A stretch of 64,000 nucleotides of DNA from BOG-1155 sp050012495 (GCA_050012495.1 JBEKHB010000002.1:62001-126000); one strand, 5' to 3'. Shown: positions 43,535 to 52,147, counted from the stretch's first letter. Notes: generated by a model from the sequence alone, not told the origin. Translations and numbers: made by a program.

Positions 43535-43713
43535 ATCATTCCTCCCTTTCTCTCTTATTGGATCCCAGTCCTTCATTTTGAATGAAGGGTAAGGTGAAAC
43601 AAGAAGCCCCCTTTGCCCGTCATCAGGCAAAAGAGGCGTCATTACCCCCGTACGTTCATCATAGGTTGGGGAAATGTTTACATAGAAAAAGGGAAATGTC
43701 AAATAAAAAAGTT
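43438..43713 (-). repeat. Right copy of the 276-bp inverted duplication
   Basis: Carries the promoter region, leader and first 32 codons of the intact dehydrogenase. The complement of 43697-43702 is TTGACA, with AACATT 18 bases on. Compare 35720-35995. Confidence 0.85.
43606..43637 (-). promoter_or_regulatory. Leader hairpin of the SDR-ALDH operon (possible ANTAR target)
   Basis: On the minus strand GCCTCTTTTGCC and GGGCAAAGGGGGC pair around TGATGAC. If the outer T and G pair, the loop is the six bases GATGAC, with G at position 4 as in ANTAR-bound hexaloops but G rather than A at position 1. A second stem, CTTCATT/AATGAAG, lies close to the start codon. Function as an antitermination site is inference. 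Confidence 0.4.
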
Positions 43714-43828
43714 ATGAGTCATGACATCCTCAAAAAAACCACCAGGGAAACACGCGGGTCGCCCTCGCCGGTGGAACACAGGAACGCGACCAAAAACATT
43801 CATTGCAAACAGGGTGACGTGCGTAGGA

Positions 43829-44656
43829 CTACCTTCCGAACAACCTACCCACAAGCTCGATCAGGCTGCCCCCCGGAAAAGGGGCCGGCACAAAAGAGAA
43901 GATGAAAATGAAGAGCATCACCACGGCCAGGACCCTCCGTCTCTTATCGAGAGGGGTGACGCTGTCGACGGGCTGAGGATGGTGTATGCCGAACACCGAA
44001 AGGAGTATCGTAAGGACCAGCCACCCGGTGCTGTAGAAAATCGCAAGGACCACGAGGAGAGGGAGAAGCACCCGGTACACCCATATGCTCTTCCTGCCGA
44101 GGACCGCATAGGCTATGTGCCCCCCATCGAGCTGGCCGATGGGCATCAGGTTCAGGGCGGTCACGAAGAGTCCGACCCAGGCAGCGTATGCGACGGGATG
44201 CAGCACCAGCTCATAATTCGACGGGAGGTTCCCCACGATCACCCACTCCAGGGTCTTGAAGAGCAAGGGGTCGCCGAGCTGTATCAACCCGGCGCTCGCG
44301 GCGGCGGTCATCTTTACGGCCGCCGACAGTTTTATGCCGATACACGCACAGACAAACGAAAGAATGAAGCCGGCCAGGGGACCGCTCGCGCCTATATCGA
44401 AGAGGGACCGCTTGTCGAAGATCACCCCTCTCATCTTGATCACCGCCCCGAACGTCCCGAAGGGGAAGTAGGGGAAAGGGATAAAATAGGGCAGCGTGGA
44501 AGGCACGCCGTATCGCCTGCTCGTGAGGTAGTGGCCCATCTCGTGAGACAGGAGTATTGTCATGATCGCAAGGCTGTACAAGGGCCCCCCCACCCAAATG
44601 GTAGAGAGGACCGTCAGCACAAACAGGATAATGTGCAGGAACGTTCGCTTGAACAC
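43829..44656 (-). CDS. Site-2 protease family (M50) membrane metallopeptidase
   Basis: Intramembrane or membrane-bound zinc peptidase; 275 residues, about six membrane helices. The zinc motif HEMGH lies in helix 2 (MTILLSHEMGHYLTSRRYGV) and the third ligand Asp in ALNLMPIGQLDGGH. IGASGPLAGFILSF is the family's third conserved stretch. No PDZ domain is present. The substrate is unknown. It starts with a GTG directly after the holA stop, so the two are co-transcribed. Confidence 0.92.
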   Translation of the reverse strand: MFKRTFLHIILFVLTVLSTIWVGGPLYSLAIMTILLSHEMGHYLTSRRYGVPSTLPYFIPFPYFPFGTFGAVIKMRGVIFDKRSLFDIGASGPLAGFILSFVCACIGIKLSAAVKMTAAASAGLIQLGDPLLFKTLEWVIVGNLPSNYELVLHPVAYAAWVGLFVTALNLMPIGQLDGGHIAYAVLGRKSIWVYRVLLPLLVVLAIFYSTGWLVLTILLSVFGIHHPQPVDSVTPLDKRRRVLAVVMLFIFIFSFVPAPFPGGSLIELVGRLFGR

Positions 44657-45622
44657 TTACACCTCTAGAAACCCTGCCTCGAAGTTGGTGCGGTCGTGCC
44701 TGGTGCCCTTTTTCACTTTGGCGTCGAAATGCGCGAGCATGTCGAGGAAGGAGAGGAGGTCTTCCCTCGTATATTTCCGGCTCGCCTTGAAGAGATTGAA
44801 AGCATAGTAGGGCTTCTGGAAGGCCAGATAGTGTCTCTTTTCCAGCGGCACGCCATCTAGGTCTTCCTTCAATTTCCCGAAGGCCTTGGAAAATGCGCGA
44901 AAATCGGGCACGCCGATGAAGAACCCTTCCCTCTCCTTCGCCTGGAGCAGGAGACCCATATAGCGCGTCATAAAGCCGTGTATGGCAAGTATATTCATGC
45001 CCTGACCCAGGAGGGTCTCAAGGATCGCCAGTATTTCTTTCTTGTTCTTCCGCGCCATCGCGTCGGAAAGGGCGATGAGATCCTCCTCGTGCAGCTCCTC
45101 CGTCACCACGGCCGCGATGTCCTTGGCCTCAATGACCTCTTTGTCTCCCACGTAACTGATCACCTTTGCCAATTCCCCTTCCATGAGCGCCTCGTCGCGT
45201 ATGCGCTCCTTCAAAAGGGCAAAGGCCTTGTGGGACATCTTCTTGCCGTCCGCCCTTACCGCCGCCCGGACACGTTCTTCGATCCGCTTCTCCCTTTCCT
45301 GCTCCAGGTCTACCCTGACCGCGCCGAGAGACGGCGGAAGACCGGGGTCGTCGGACGTGGAATAAATGATGACCCCCGCCCTCTCCTTCAACACCCGCAG
45401 CCCCGTCTCGATCTGGCGGATCACCTCTTTTGAAGGGTCGAGCAGCGCGAGGACGAGGCCCTCTTCGATAAAGAGCGCGGAAGCCTTTTCCGTCACCGCC
45501 TGCCTGATCGCCGGCCCTGTCAGGGTGACGATCCGGGGCTCTCGCGACCACCTCAGCGCGAGGAGATTGACGTCCTCAAAGAAATTCTCTTTCAATCCGA
45601 TAGTAAAAACGATCTGTCCCAT
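44657..45622 (-). CDS. holA: DNA polymerase III delta subunit
   Basis: Clamp-loader subunit that opens the beta clamp; 321 residues. The sequence is divergent, as usual for HolA: the N-terminal RecA-like fold (ALFIEEGLVLALLDPSKEVI, GVIIYSTSDD), the middle helical lid (FALLKERIRDEALMEGELAKVISYVGDKEVIEAKDIAAVV) and the C-terminal collar (ILETLLGQGMNILAIHGFMTRY, YYAFNLFKASRKYTREDLLSFL) are in the right order. It lacks the longer N-terminal loop of some homologues. The M50 protease follows immediately. Confidence 0.85.
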   Translation of the reverse strand: MGQIVFTIGLKENFFEDVNLLALRWSREPRIVTLTGPAIRQAVTEKASALFIEEGLVLALLDPSKEVIRQIETGLRVLKERAGVIIYSTSDDPGLPPSLGAVRVDLEQEREKRIEERVRAAVRADGKKMSHKAFALLKERIRDEALMEGELAKVISYVGDKEVIEAKDIAAVVTEELHEEDLIALSDAMARKNKKEILAILETLLGQGMNILAIHGFMTRYMGLLLQAKEREGFFIGVPDFRAFSKAFGKLKEDLDGVPLEKRHYLAFQKPYYAFNLFKASRKYTREDLLSFLDMLAHFDAKVKKGTRHDRTNFEAGFLEV

Positions 45623-45823
45623 CGGTTATGATACTTTGAAACACGCTCCTTTTTCAACTATTACAGCCTTCGGCCAGTGCGAAAGGGGGCGAATTTGGAG
45701 AGTCTGCTAAGGAAGGGCCCGCCTTCGTCTTTCGTGAAGCACAATCATCTACGATCATCAATACAAGAGCACGCGCCACGAAAGTAATGGAATTTTCCGT
45801 TGAAGTTTGGTAGTTTACTTACA

Positions 45824-45897
45824 CGGGACGTAGCTCAGCATGGTAGAGCACAGCGTTCGGGACGCTGGGGCCGCTGGTTCAAGTCCAGTCGTCCCGA
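45824..45897 (+). tRNA. tRNA-Pro (anticodon CGG)
   Basis: Complete cloverleaf: acceptor CGGGACG / CGTCCCG, D-arm TAGCTCAGCATGGTAGAGCA, anticodon stem CAGCG-loop TTCGGGA-CGCTG, variable GGGCC, T-arm CTGGTTCAAGTCCAG, discriminator A. It reads CCG codons. No CCA is encoded. A run of eight T follows the discriminator and probably ends transcription. Confidence 0.95.
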
Positions 45898-45938
45898 TTT
45901 TTTTTCCCGGGTCTTCCTTGACCATAGTGCGGTGAGCG

Positions 45939-46358
45939 GTGAAAATCGTGAACAAACACGTCAGGCTGCACACGAAAGGCGCCGGCGACATGATCGACAT
46001 CACCCGGGATGTGGCCGGGGCGCTGGAGGCGTCCGGGCTGCGGACAGGGAACGTGCTGGTTTTTGTGGTCGGGTCCACGGCGGCCGTCACCACCTTTGAG
46101 TACGAGCCCGGCCTCATCGCTGACATGAAGGAATTCTATCAGCAGATCGCGCCGTCAGGCAAACATTACTACCACGACGACACCTGGGGTGACGCGAACG
46201 GTTTCAGCCATATCAGGGCCTCTTTTACCGGCCCCTCACTGACTCTCCCTTTCGAGGAAGGCAGGCTGCTTTTGGGCACGTGGCAGCAAGTCGTGCTGGC
46301 CGAGTTCGACAACCGGCCGCGGGAGAGAGAAGTGATTATACAGATCACGGGAGAGTAG
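45939..46358 (+). CDS. YjbQ/UPF0047 family protein
   Basis: A 139-residue protein of the YjbQ family; some members have weak thiamine-phosphate synthase activity, but the true role is unclear. The conserved end HYYHDDTWGDANGFSHIRAS, SLTLPFEEGRLLLGTWQQVVLAEFDN is complete, with the putative metal-binding His residues. The family's usual 'HTTA' stretch is VGSTAAVTTFEYEPGL here, with the His replaced by Gly-Ser, which is unusual. Start GTG 45939 has no strong ribosome site; GTG 45948 is an alternative. The tRNA lies just upstream. Confidence 0.9.
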   Translation: MKIVNKHVRLHTKGAGDMIDITRDVAGALEASGLRTGNVLVFVVGSTAAVTTFEYEPGLIADMKEFYQQIAPSGKHYYHDDTWGDANGFSHIRASFTGPSLTLPFEEGRLLLGTWQQVVLAEFDNRPREREVIIQITGE

Positions 46359-46384
46359 GTTTTAGAGCGCGCCACAAAAAGGAA

Positions 46385-47590
46385 TCAGGAAAAGACGACC
46401 CCCGCGAAGCTCACCGATGACGCCCCGTCAGTCCATTGATCATAACCGACGACTTCTCCCCCGCAGGGACCGAGCATGGAGAGAAGGAAATAGATCGGCG
46501 CGAGCCCGCAGATCCTCCTCCTGTCGCCCTCGCCGCGCACCGCTTCAAAGAAGCCGGCTGCGTCCATCCGCGCCACCGTCTCAAGAAGAGCGCCGTCTTT
46601 TTGCCTCGACTCTTCCAGCGTGGAAGCATCGAGCGGTGGGGGATCGCCGAATTGCGCACCGATATGCGCCAGGTCCGCGCCCGCGATAACAACACACGGC
46701 CCTTCGTGCGCCTTGAGTATTTCTTTAAGCCTTTCGGCCAGTTCAGCCGCTTCCCCAAAGCTCGGCGACCTGCCCGCCTCCATATACTCGTGGAAGGAAC
46801 CGGTAAGGATAGAAAGCACCTCGAATCGCCCATGCCCCAGAAGAGACTGGATGATGGGCAGTTGCAGCTCGATCGAATGCTCGTTCCGGTGCGGCCATTC
46901 ATCCACATAGGTCCCGAGCAGCGCATCCTCTCTCAAAAGCCTCCCCACCTCAGCCGCGCCTTTCACCGTGCCCAGGGGTGTCCGCAGGTCCCTCAGCGCA
47001 ATGTTCCACACCCTGGGGGCCGGTTTGTGGCAGGTGCCGAAGATGACAAACAGCGTATTCTCATCCACTGGAAGAAACCTGTACGCCCGGCGGTATACGT
47101 CCGCGCCCCGCCCGTAATCAATATGGGGGGCAATAATCCCCTTGACGTGGTCCTTTCCGGCCGGCGCCTGCCCCTGCCTGAGCAACCCCGCCATGAAGGC
47201 GCGAAGCCCCGCCTCATCGTCAGGATAACTCCTGCCCGGCAGGAATGCCGTCCGGCAGGACAAGGCCGCGTACGCGTCCTTAAGCGCAGCCACGTGCCTC
47301 TCGTACCTGTCGTTCTGAAGGAGAAACTGGGCGTCCATCGTCTCGATCACCGAGATGATGCGGTCAAACGGCACCAAGGCGCCACCGGCGGCCCTCATAT
47401 ATGCCTCCTGGATATCGAGCACCGTCTTTCTCCCGTCCATCAGGGAGATGAGGAACAGGACGTCCCTTGAGACGAGGAGCGAGTCACCCGCGAGCCCTTC
47501 CGGGTCCCGGATGAGAAACATCTCCATCCCGTTGTGCGTCGTGGGCACGATATCGACCCACCTCACCTTTGCACGCTCCGTGTTTTCCAT
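46385..47590 (-). CDS. MEMO-family protein (AmmeMemoRadiSam B) with N-terminal extension
   Basis: A 401-residue protein. From about residue 140 it has the MEMO fold: GIIAPHIDYGRGADVYRRAY, FVIFGTCHK, EHSIELQLPIIQSLLG, and IAGADLAHIGAQFGD, with the His residues that in MEMO correspond to the metal centre of dioxygenase relatives. The first 130 residues form a separate domain (LVSRDVLFLISLMDGRKTVLDIQEAYMRAAGG) similar in style to PqqD-like winged helices. The partner genes AmmeMemoRadiSam A and the radical SAM protein are not here. The role is unknown. Confidence 0.87.
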   Translation of the reverse strand: MENTERAKVRWVDIVPTTHNGMEMFLIRDPEGLAGDSLLVSRDVLFLISLMDGRKTVLDIQEAYMRAAGGALVPFDRIISVIETMDAQFLLQNDRYERHVAALKDAYAALSCRTAFLPGRSYPDDEAGLRAFMAGLLRQGQAPAGKDHVKGIIAPHIDYGRGADVYRRAYRFLPVDENTLFVIFGTCHKPAPRVWNIALRDLRTPLGTVKGAAEVGRLLREDALLGTYVDEWPHRNEHSIELQLPIIQSLLGHGRFEVLSILTGSFHEYMEAGRSPSFGEAAELAERLKEILKAHEGPCVVIAGADLAHIGAQFGDPPPLDASTLEESRQKDGALLETVARMDAAGFFEAVRGEGDRRRICGLAPIYFLLSMLGPCGGEVVGYDQWTDGASSVSFAGVVFS

Positions 47591-47830
47591 CCCTACTTAT
47601 ACCATAACCCGGCGCAAAACGGAAACCCCGGGCTGCGTCCCGCGCCGCGTGTAGACGATGGACGCCCGTTCAGTCGAGGCTTTATCTTGCAAAGTACCCT
47701 TTTATTCAACATTCAACCGACCCGCACGCTGAGGCGCCCCAACAATTCAGCATTTTTGTGGTATAAATCAATAAAATGCGGTAAAAGCATAACGGGGCTC
47801 TCGACCTATTTTTTTGCCACAGGCGGGGTA

Positions 47831-48007
47831 GAACGTGTGAAAAAATCGTTTGGGGACCCTTTGCCGTCATTCCGGCGAAAGCCGGCAGAGCGTAGCGGGC
47901 ATTAATCCCGCGAAGGCGGGACATCCAGTCTTTTCAGTACGTTACAAAGGGCCTGGACCCCGGCGTCCGCCGGGGTGACGACAAAAAGACGATTTTTTCA
48001 CACGTTC
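47831..48007. repeat. Inverted-repeat element, copy B (177 bp)
   Basis: Bounded by GAACGTGTGAAAAAATCGT (47831-47849) and its exact complement (47989-48007), 19 of 19. The interior has GTCATTCCGGCGAAAGCCGG, GCGGGCATTAATCCCGC and CAGTACGTTACAAAGGGCC. This is the best preserved copy. It lies in the 489-base gap between the MEMO gene and the PfkB kinase; the rest of that gap shows nothing else. Confidence 0.85.
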
Positions 48008-48079
48008 GTACCCAGCTCGATATTGCCTTGCTGGGTCGCACCCGCGGCCGAACTTTTGGACGATGCCCGGACAGCCTAA

Positions 48080-48973
48080 ATGAAAACGGAAGAGATGCAC
48101 CGATACGACATCGTATTTGTCGGCCATGTGGCGGCAGGGGAAATCGAACCCTTCCAGGGAGAGCCGGAATACGTTTACGGGGGGGCGCCATTCTTCGGAG
48201 CGATGGCAGCCGCCCCGCTTGGTAAAAGACTTCTCGTGATCACGAGGATGGCCCAAGCCGACCACACCCCTCTCGAATCCTTGCGGTCCGCCGGGATCGA
48301 TGTGTATGTGCAGCCGGCGGGCGAGACCAGCAGGATGCGGGTCATCTACCCCACTGCCAATGTCGACGAGCGCCGGCTCTTTCTCGTCGCGAGCGCAGGA
48401 TTCTTCCGCATAGAGGAGATGCCGCCTGTGGAGCCGTGTCTCGTCCAGCTCGGTGGTTTGAGCGACCAGGAATTTACCCTCGATTTCATGGAAGCGCTCA
48501 AGGGACGAGGGTTCCGGTTATCAGTCGATATGCAGAGCTTTGTCTGGCGGCTTGACCAGACGTCAAAGAAGATACACTATCGGGATGTGCCGGAAAAACG
48601 GGACATCTTCCGTATGGCCGATTGCGTGAAACTGGATGTGAATGAGGCCAGATGCCTGACAGGTACGGATGATCTGTTCACCGCGGCGGAGATGCTGGAC
48701 GGCTGGGGGAGCCGCGAGACGGTAATAACACGAGCGGACGGAGTACTCGCGCGCCGTGAAGGAAAAAACTACTTTGAGAGATTCTGCAACAGGAGCATTC
48801 AGGGAAGGACCGGCCGCGGCGACACGCTAATCGGGGCATACCTGGCGCGAAGGCTGGATCGCTCCGTCCAGGAGTCCTTGAGATTCGCCGCAGTTCTGAC
48901 CTCGATAAAGATGGAAGCCCAGGGCCCGTTCAAAGGCACCCTCGCGGAGGTACTCGAAAGGGATATGGCGTGA
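48080..48973 (+). CDS. PfkB-family carbohydrate kinase
   Basis: A 297-residue ribokinase-like sugar or nucleoside kinase. The start DIVFVGHVAAGEIEP and YGGAPFFGAMAAAPLG form the substrate lid region, and the second PfkB signature is GRTGRGDTLIGAYLARR at about 252-268. The anion-hole sequence is usually GAGD; here it is GRGD, with the catalytic Asp kept. The substrate is unknown. No ribosome site is clear; ATG 48095 is an alternative start. It stands alone between repeat B and the hopanoid genes. Confidence 0.85.
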   Translation: MKTEEMHRYDIVFVGHVAAGEIEPFQGEPEYVYGGAPFFGAMAAAPLGKRLLVITRMAQADHTPLESLRSAGIDVYVQPAGETSRMRVIYPTANVDERRLFLVASAGFFRIEEMPPVEPCLVQLGGLSDQEFTLDFMEALKGRGFRLSVDMQSFVWRLDQTSKKIHYRDVPEKRDIFRMADCVKLDVNEARCLTGTDDLFTAAEMLDGWGSRETVITRADGVLARREGKNYFERFCNRSIQGRTGRGDTLIGAYLARRLDRSVQESLRFAAVLTSIKMEAQGPFKGTLAEVLERDMA

Positions 48974-49061
48974 GGACGGGGCGAAAGATGCGCCGCTTTT
49001 TCAGCACCCCATAGAGAAAGGCGCTTCTACGAGATCGACCTCCTCGCAGCCGGCCTCGGCC

Positions 49062-50270
49062 TTATTCGCGAGGACCGCGAGCAGCCTCTCGAAGCTGTAG
49101 ATGTGCCGGGGACCGATGGTATGTCTGCGCCATTTTGCCGCCCCTGGTTACCCGGTAACAGGTCCCTCTCCAGCGGACCTTTGAGCCGGCGAAGCTCCAA
49201 AGCCAGACAAGAAATCCGAGCATATCCTTGAGAGGTATGAGGAAAAGCCACCTGAGCCACTTTCTCGTGTTGATCACCTTTCGGTAAAGCACCAGGGCGA
49301 GGACATATCTGAGGGCGAGGACGCATGCCGCGGTGACGGCCGAACCCACGGTTGGTCTGACACAAAGAAGCAAGAGGGCAAAGGCAAAAATATGAGTTAT
49401 TCCGTAGCCTAAAAAACCCCCCGGTCTTGATGCCCTGTACGTCCTTGCCCATCTCACCTGATGAGTCAGATGGCTCGCGACACTCATCGGCCCGACCCGG
49501 TTCTCGATCACATGGCGGCTGATAATGTTTTTGTAGCCTTTTTTCCAGAGCCTGAACCCCAGTTGGTAATCGTCCGCGAGATACTCCGTGAGGGCGCCAA
49601 AGCCCCCGATGTCCCGGAGCGCCTCTTTCGAGACAAGGATGGAGGCGCCGAGGCCGAACGTCACGCCTTCCAGGCGCCTCGCCACGAGCACCGAGGGGAT
49701 GAAATCGAGGGCTATGCTGAGGGATTCAAGGGCGCTCCCGACCGACTCGGGACTCGATATTTTATAAAGCGAGGTGACTATTCCGGTTTTGCCGCCGCCC
49801 CGGAACTCCGTGACCAGGCGTCTCAGGTAATCCTTATCGGCAACCATGTCGCTGTCGCTGAGTGCAAGCATCGGATAAAGTGACTCGTCAGCCAATGCCT
49901 GGAGATTCAGCACCTTCCGGTTTGTCCCTGAGCCCCCATAGTTTACCACCACACGGGCGTCGCCCGGGGCCGCGGCCGCAACCGCCATGGCGAGGGGGAG
50001 AGCAGGGTCGTCGGGGTCCCGGAAACCAAAAAGCACTTCAAAGCAGGGATAGTCCTGAACACAGAAGCCGGACAGGTTTTCGGCGGCATAGGGGTCAATG
50101 CCTTTTATCGGTTTCAGAATAGAAACAGCCGGCAATTCTGCGTCGGGGACAGGCCGGCCCGTATCGGGGCCGGGATTTTTAAAAAAGCCGAAAATGCATG
50201 CAAGGGAGAAAAGGGCATAGAAACTCCCCAGAATAATGAGTATGAAAAGGAAAATGGAAAGGATTGTCAT
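49062..50270 (-). CDS. hpnI: Hopanoid glycosyltransferase HpnI
   Basis: Family 21-type glycosyltransferase (like ceramide glucosyltransferase) that adds N-acetylglucosamine to bacteriohopanetetrol in known systems; 402 residues. An N-terminal membrane helix (ILSIFLFILIILGSFYALFSL) is followed by VSILKPIKGIDPYAAENLSGF, the acidic SDSDMVADKDYL, GVTFGLGASILVSKEAL, ADDYQLGFRLW and the product-binding HQVRWARTYRASRP (a Q-x-x-R-W motif). Two or three helices end it. ATG 50270 is used; the open frame goes 14 codons further. It is divergent from hpnG with a 51-base gap. It works with HpnK and HpnJ encoded further right. Confidence 0.92.
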   Translation of the reverse strand: MTILSIFLFILIILGSFYALFSLACIFGFFKNPGPDTGRPVPDAELPAVSILKPIKGIDPYAAENLSGFCVQDYPCFEVLFGFRDPDDPALPLAMAVAAAAPGDARVVVNYGGSGTNRKVLNLQALADESLYPMLALSDSDMVADKDYLRRLVTEFRGGGKTGIVTSLYKISSPESVGSALESLSIALDFIPSVLVARRLEGVTFGLGASILVSKEALRDIGGFGALTEYLADDYQLGFRLWKKGYKNIISRHVIENRVGPMSVASHLTHQVRWARTYRASRPGGFLGYGITHIFAFALLLLCVRPTVGSAVTAACVLALRYVLALVLYRKVINTRKWLRWLFLIPLKDMLGFLVWLWSFAGSKVRWRGTCYRVTRGGKMAQTYHRSPAHLQLREAARGPRE

Positions 50271-50321
50271 GGGTGCGACAGAGGTGACAACGAGCCGCCG
50301 GAGAGGGTACAATAGGGGAGT

Positions 50322-51056
50322 ATGAAACTACTCCTTTTTGCAGCGTTCCCCAGAGAGGTCCGGGAGGCAGTTCGGCCGATGGGTCGCAAGACGAGGATCC
50401 ATGGCCTCCCCTTCAGGGCGTTTTGCGTCCGCCACCCTTCACATACGCTGACCGTGGCCGAAACAGGCCTGGGAATCGAAAACGCCACGCGCGTTTTCCT
50501 TCGCATGCTTCACGCCGGCAGGTTTGACGCGGTGATCTCCCTCGGCTACTGCGGCGCCCTGTCCCGGGACGCCTCCGTCGGCGACCTGATCTGGGCTTCG
50601 AAGATCCGTCTCATCGAAGGGGAGAGGGTTGAAACGCTTTCCCTCCCTGATAATCGAAAACTTCTGGAGATGCTCTCCTTGCGTCTTCCCATCCGGGCCG
50701 GCACGTTCCTTACCCTGAAGGGGTGGATGAAGAAGCAGGAACTGGTACGTTTTGTGGCCCCCGACATGACGCTCCCCGTATGCGAGATGGAGACCTTCGG
50801 GTTGGCGCAACTCTCCCTGCACCACGGACTGCCCTTTTTTGCTGTCAGGGCTGTCAGCGACGGGGTGGATGTCGACCTTGCTTTTAACCCGTGGGAAGTC
50901 TGCGACAACGCAGGCACCTACCGGCTCACCCGGGCGCTCAGACTTTTCCTCACCCGGCCGCGCCTTCTGGCCCATGCACTGGCACTCCGCCGGAGCTCGA
51001 AGATTGCCTCACACAACCTGGCCCGGGCAGCGACCGCCTTACTTCAGGTATTGTAA
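50322..51056 (+). CDS. hpnG: Hopanoid nucleosidase HpnG (adenosylhopane phosphorylase)
   Basis: Removes adenine from adenosylhopane to give (phospho)ribosylhopane, the second step of side-chain building. 244 residues of the nucleoside phosphorylase fold: LLLFAAFPREVREAVRP at the start, VISLGYCGALSRDASVGDLIWAS for base and ribose binding, and CEMETFGLAQLSLHHGLPFFAVRAVSDGVD, with the M-E-T that binds ribose and the SD of the base pocket. It is the only hopanoid gene on the plus strand. GGGGAG lies unusually close to the ATG (1-2 bases). Confidence 0.9.
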   Translation: MKLLLFAAFPREVREAVRPMGRKTRIHGLPFRAFCVRHPSHTLTVAETGLGIENATRVFLRMLHAGRFDAVISLGYCGALSRDASVGDLIWASKIRLIEGERVETLSLPDNRKLLEMLSLRLPIRAGTFLTLKGWMKKQELVRFVAPDMTLPVCEMETFGLAQLSLHHGLPFFAVRAVSDGVDVDLAFNPWEVCDNAGTYRLTRALRLFLTRPRLLAHALALRRSSKIASHNLARAATALLQVL

Positions 51057-51066
51057 CCGGGGGCTC

Positions 51067-51270
51067 GAATGTGTGAAAAAATCGTTTGAGAACCCTTTTC
51101 CGTCATTCCGGCGAAAGCCGGCAGAGCGTGGCGGGCATTAATCCCGCGAAGGCGGGACATCCAGCTTTTTCAGTACGTTACAAAAGGCCTGGACCCCGGC
51201 ATCCGCCCCCGGATACAGGCATTCCGGGGCAGGCTTGGTGACGACAAAAAGGCAATTTTTTCACACGTTC
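51067..51270. repeat. Inverted-repeat element, copy C (204 bp)
   Basis: Ends GAATGTGTGAAAAAATCGT (51067-51085) and ...TTTTTTCACACGTTC (to 51270). The left half is nearly identical to copy B, the right half to copy A in inverse, so it looks like a hybrid. It fills the gap between hpnG and the CruF-like gene, both of which end here convergently. Confidence 0.8.
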
Positions 51271-51283
51271 TGCCCCGGGGAAA

Positions 51284-52147
51284 TCAGCCCCTCCCGGGCA
51301 CCACAGCCCCCGGAAAATCCTCGAGGTGCGCAACGATTGCCTTATCGGGCGCGATCCCGTTGAGCCTGGTCCTCATGAGCGAGACACACAGGACCACCGG
51401 CAGGAGCACGATGAGGATGCCCGCCCACAGCAGATTGCGTTCCCCGATGAGGAAGGTGACGGAGAGATTAAAGATGATGATGCTGAGGTAAAGGGCGGGC
51501 CCCGGGAGATACCTCCAGGTGCACGTAGCGCCGGAGAGGTCTCTCACCCTTCTCGCGCTGAGAAGCCGGTCGATGAGCTGGAGCGTATGGATGAGGAGGA
51601 ACCCGACAACGAACCAACCGACGAAATTCGAAATGGGGATGCCGAAATAGATCCCCTTATCAGGATAACCGTATATTTGGCCGAGAAACCACTTGTCGCC
51701 TCTCAGGGCGACAGGGTCTATGATGACGTCCAGGCACATGCAGAAGAGTGCGCCGAGGAGGCGCACTTTCAGGGAATGCCTGATTTTTCTGCTTTCCAGG
51801 AGGTAGACGCCGCCGCCCCGGATGGCAGGGCTGATGGCAAAAAGGGCCACCGAGTATGACGCGTAGGAAAGGAAGACGAAGCTCATGGAGTCCATGAACG
51901 GAACGCCGAGGACCCAGAGTTCCCTGCCCTTTGTCTGGCACGTATAATAGTAGTGGCCGTAGGGGATGCCGTTATGTATGGAAGAGTATTCGGATGCCCA
52001 TGCAATGACGTAACCTGCGACGGCGAAGAGGAGGGCCCGCTTCAGACCGAGATGGAGCGTGCAGGCCAGAAAATAGGCGAGTAAAAAGGCGACAAAATAA
52101 GGCCTCAGCGTAATCGTGCCCAGGATCTGTGACAGGAGCGTCTCCAT
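51284..52147 (-). CDS. CruF-like carotenoid-type membrane protein in the hopanoid operon
   Basis: A 287-residue membrane protein of the 'carotenoid biosynthesis protein' family (DUF422), which includes bacterioruberin hydratase and CruF, carotenoid 1',2'-hydratases. About eight helices. Conserved stretches are GYVIAWASEYSSIHNGIPYGHYYYT, GVPFMDSMSFVFLSYASY, and ALFCMCLDVIIDPVALRGDKWFLGQIY then YFGIPISNFVGWFVVGF. ATG 52147 overlaps the hpnH stop (ATGA), so it is translated with hopanoid genes. No carotenoid gene is in view. It may hydrate a terpenoid double bond in a hopanoid route; that is inference. Confidence 0.88.
   Translation of the reverse strand: METLLSQILGTITLRPYFVAFLLAYFLACTLHLGLKRALLFAVAGYVIAWASEYSSIHNGIPYGHYYYTCQTKGRELWVLGVPFMDSMSFVFLSYASYSVALFAISPAIRGGGVYLLESRKIRHSLKVRLLGALFCMCLDVIIDPVALRGDKWFLGQIYGYPDKGIYFGIPISNFVGWFVVGFLLIHTLQLIDRLLSARRVRDLSGATCTWRYLPGPALYLSIIIFNLSVTFLIGERNLLWAGILIVLLPVVLCVSLMRTRLNGIAPDKAIVAHLEDFPGAVVPGRG

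Noticed and set aside
43721..44668. A 315-codon plus-strand frame over the M50 protease gene
   Set aside because: The opposite strand has the HEMGH protease; this frame has only charged low-complexity sequence.
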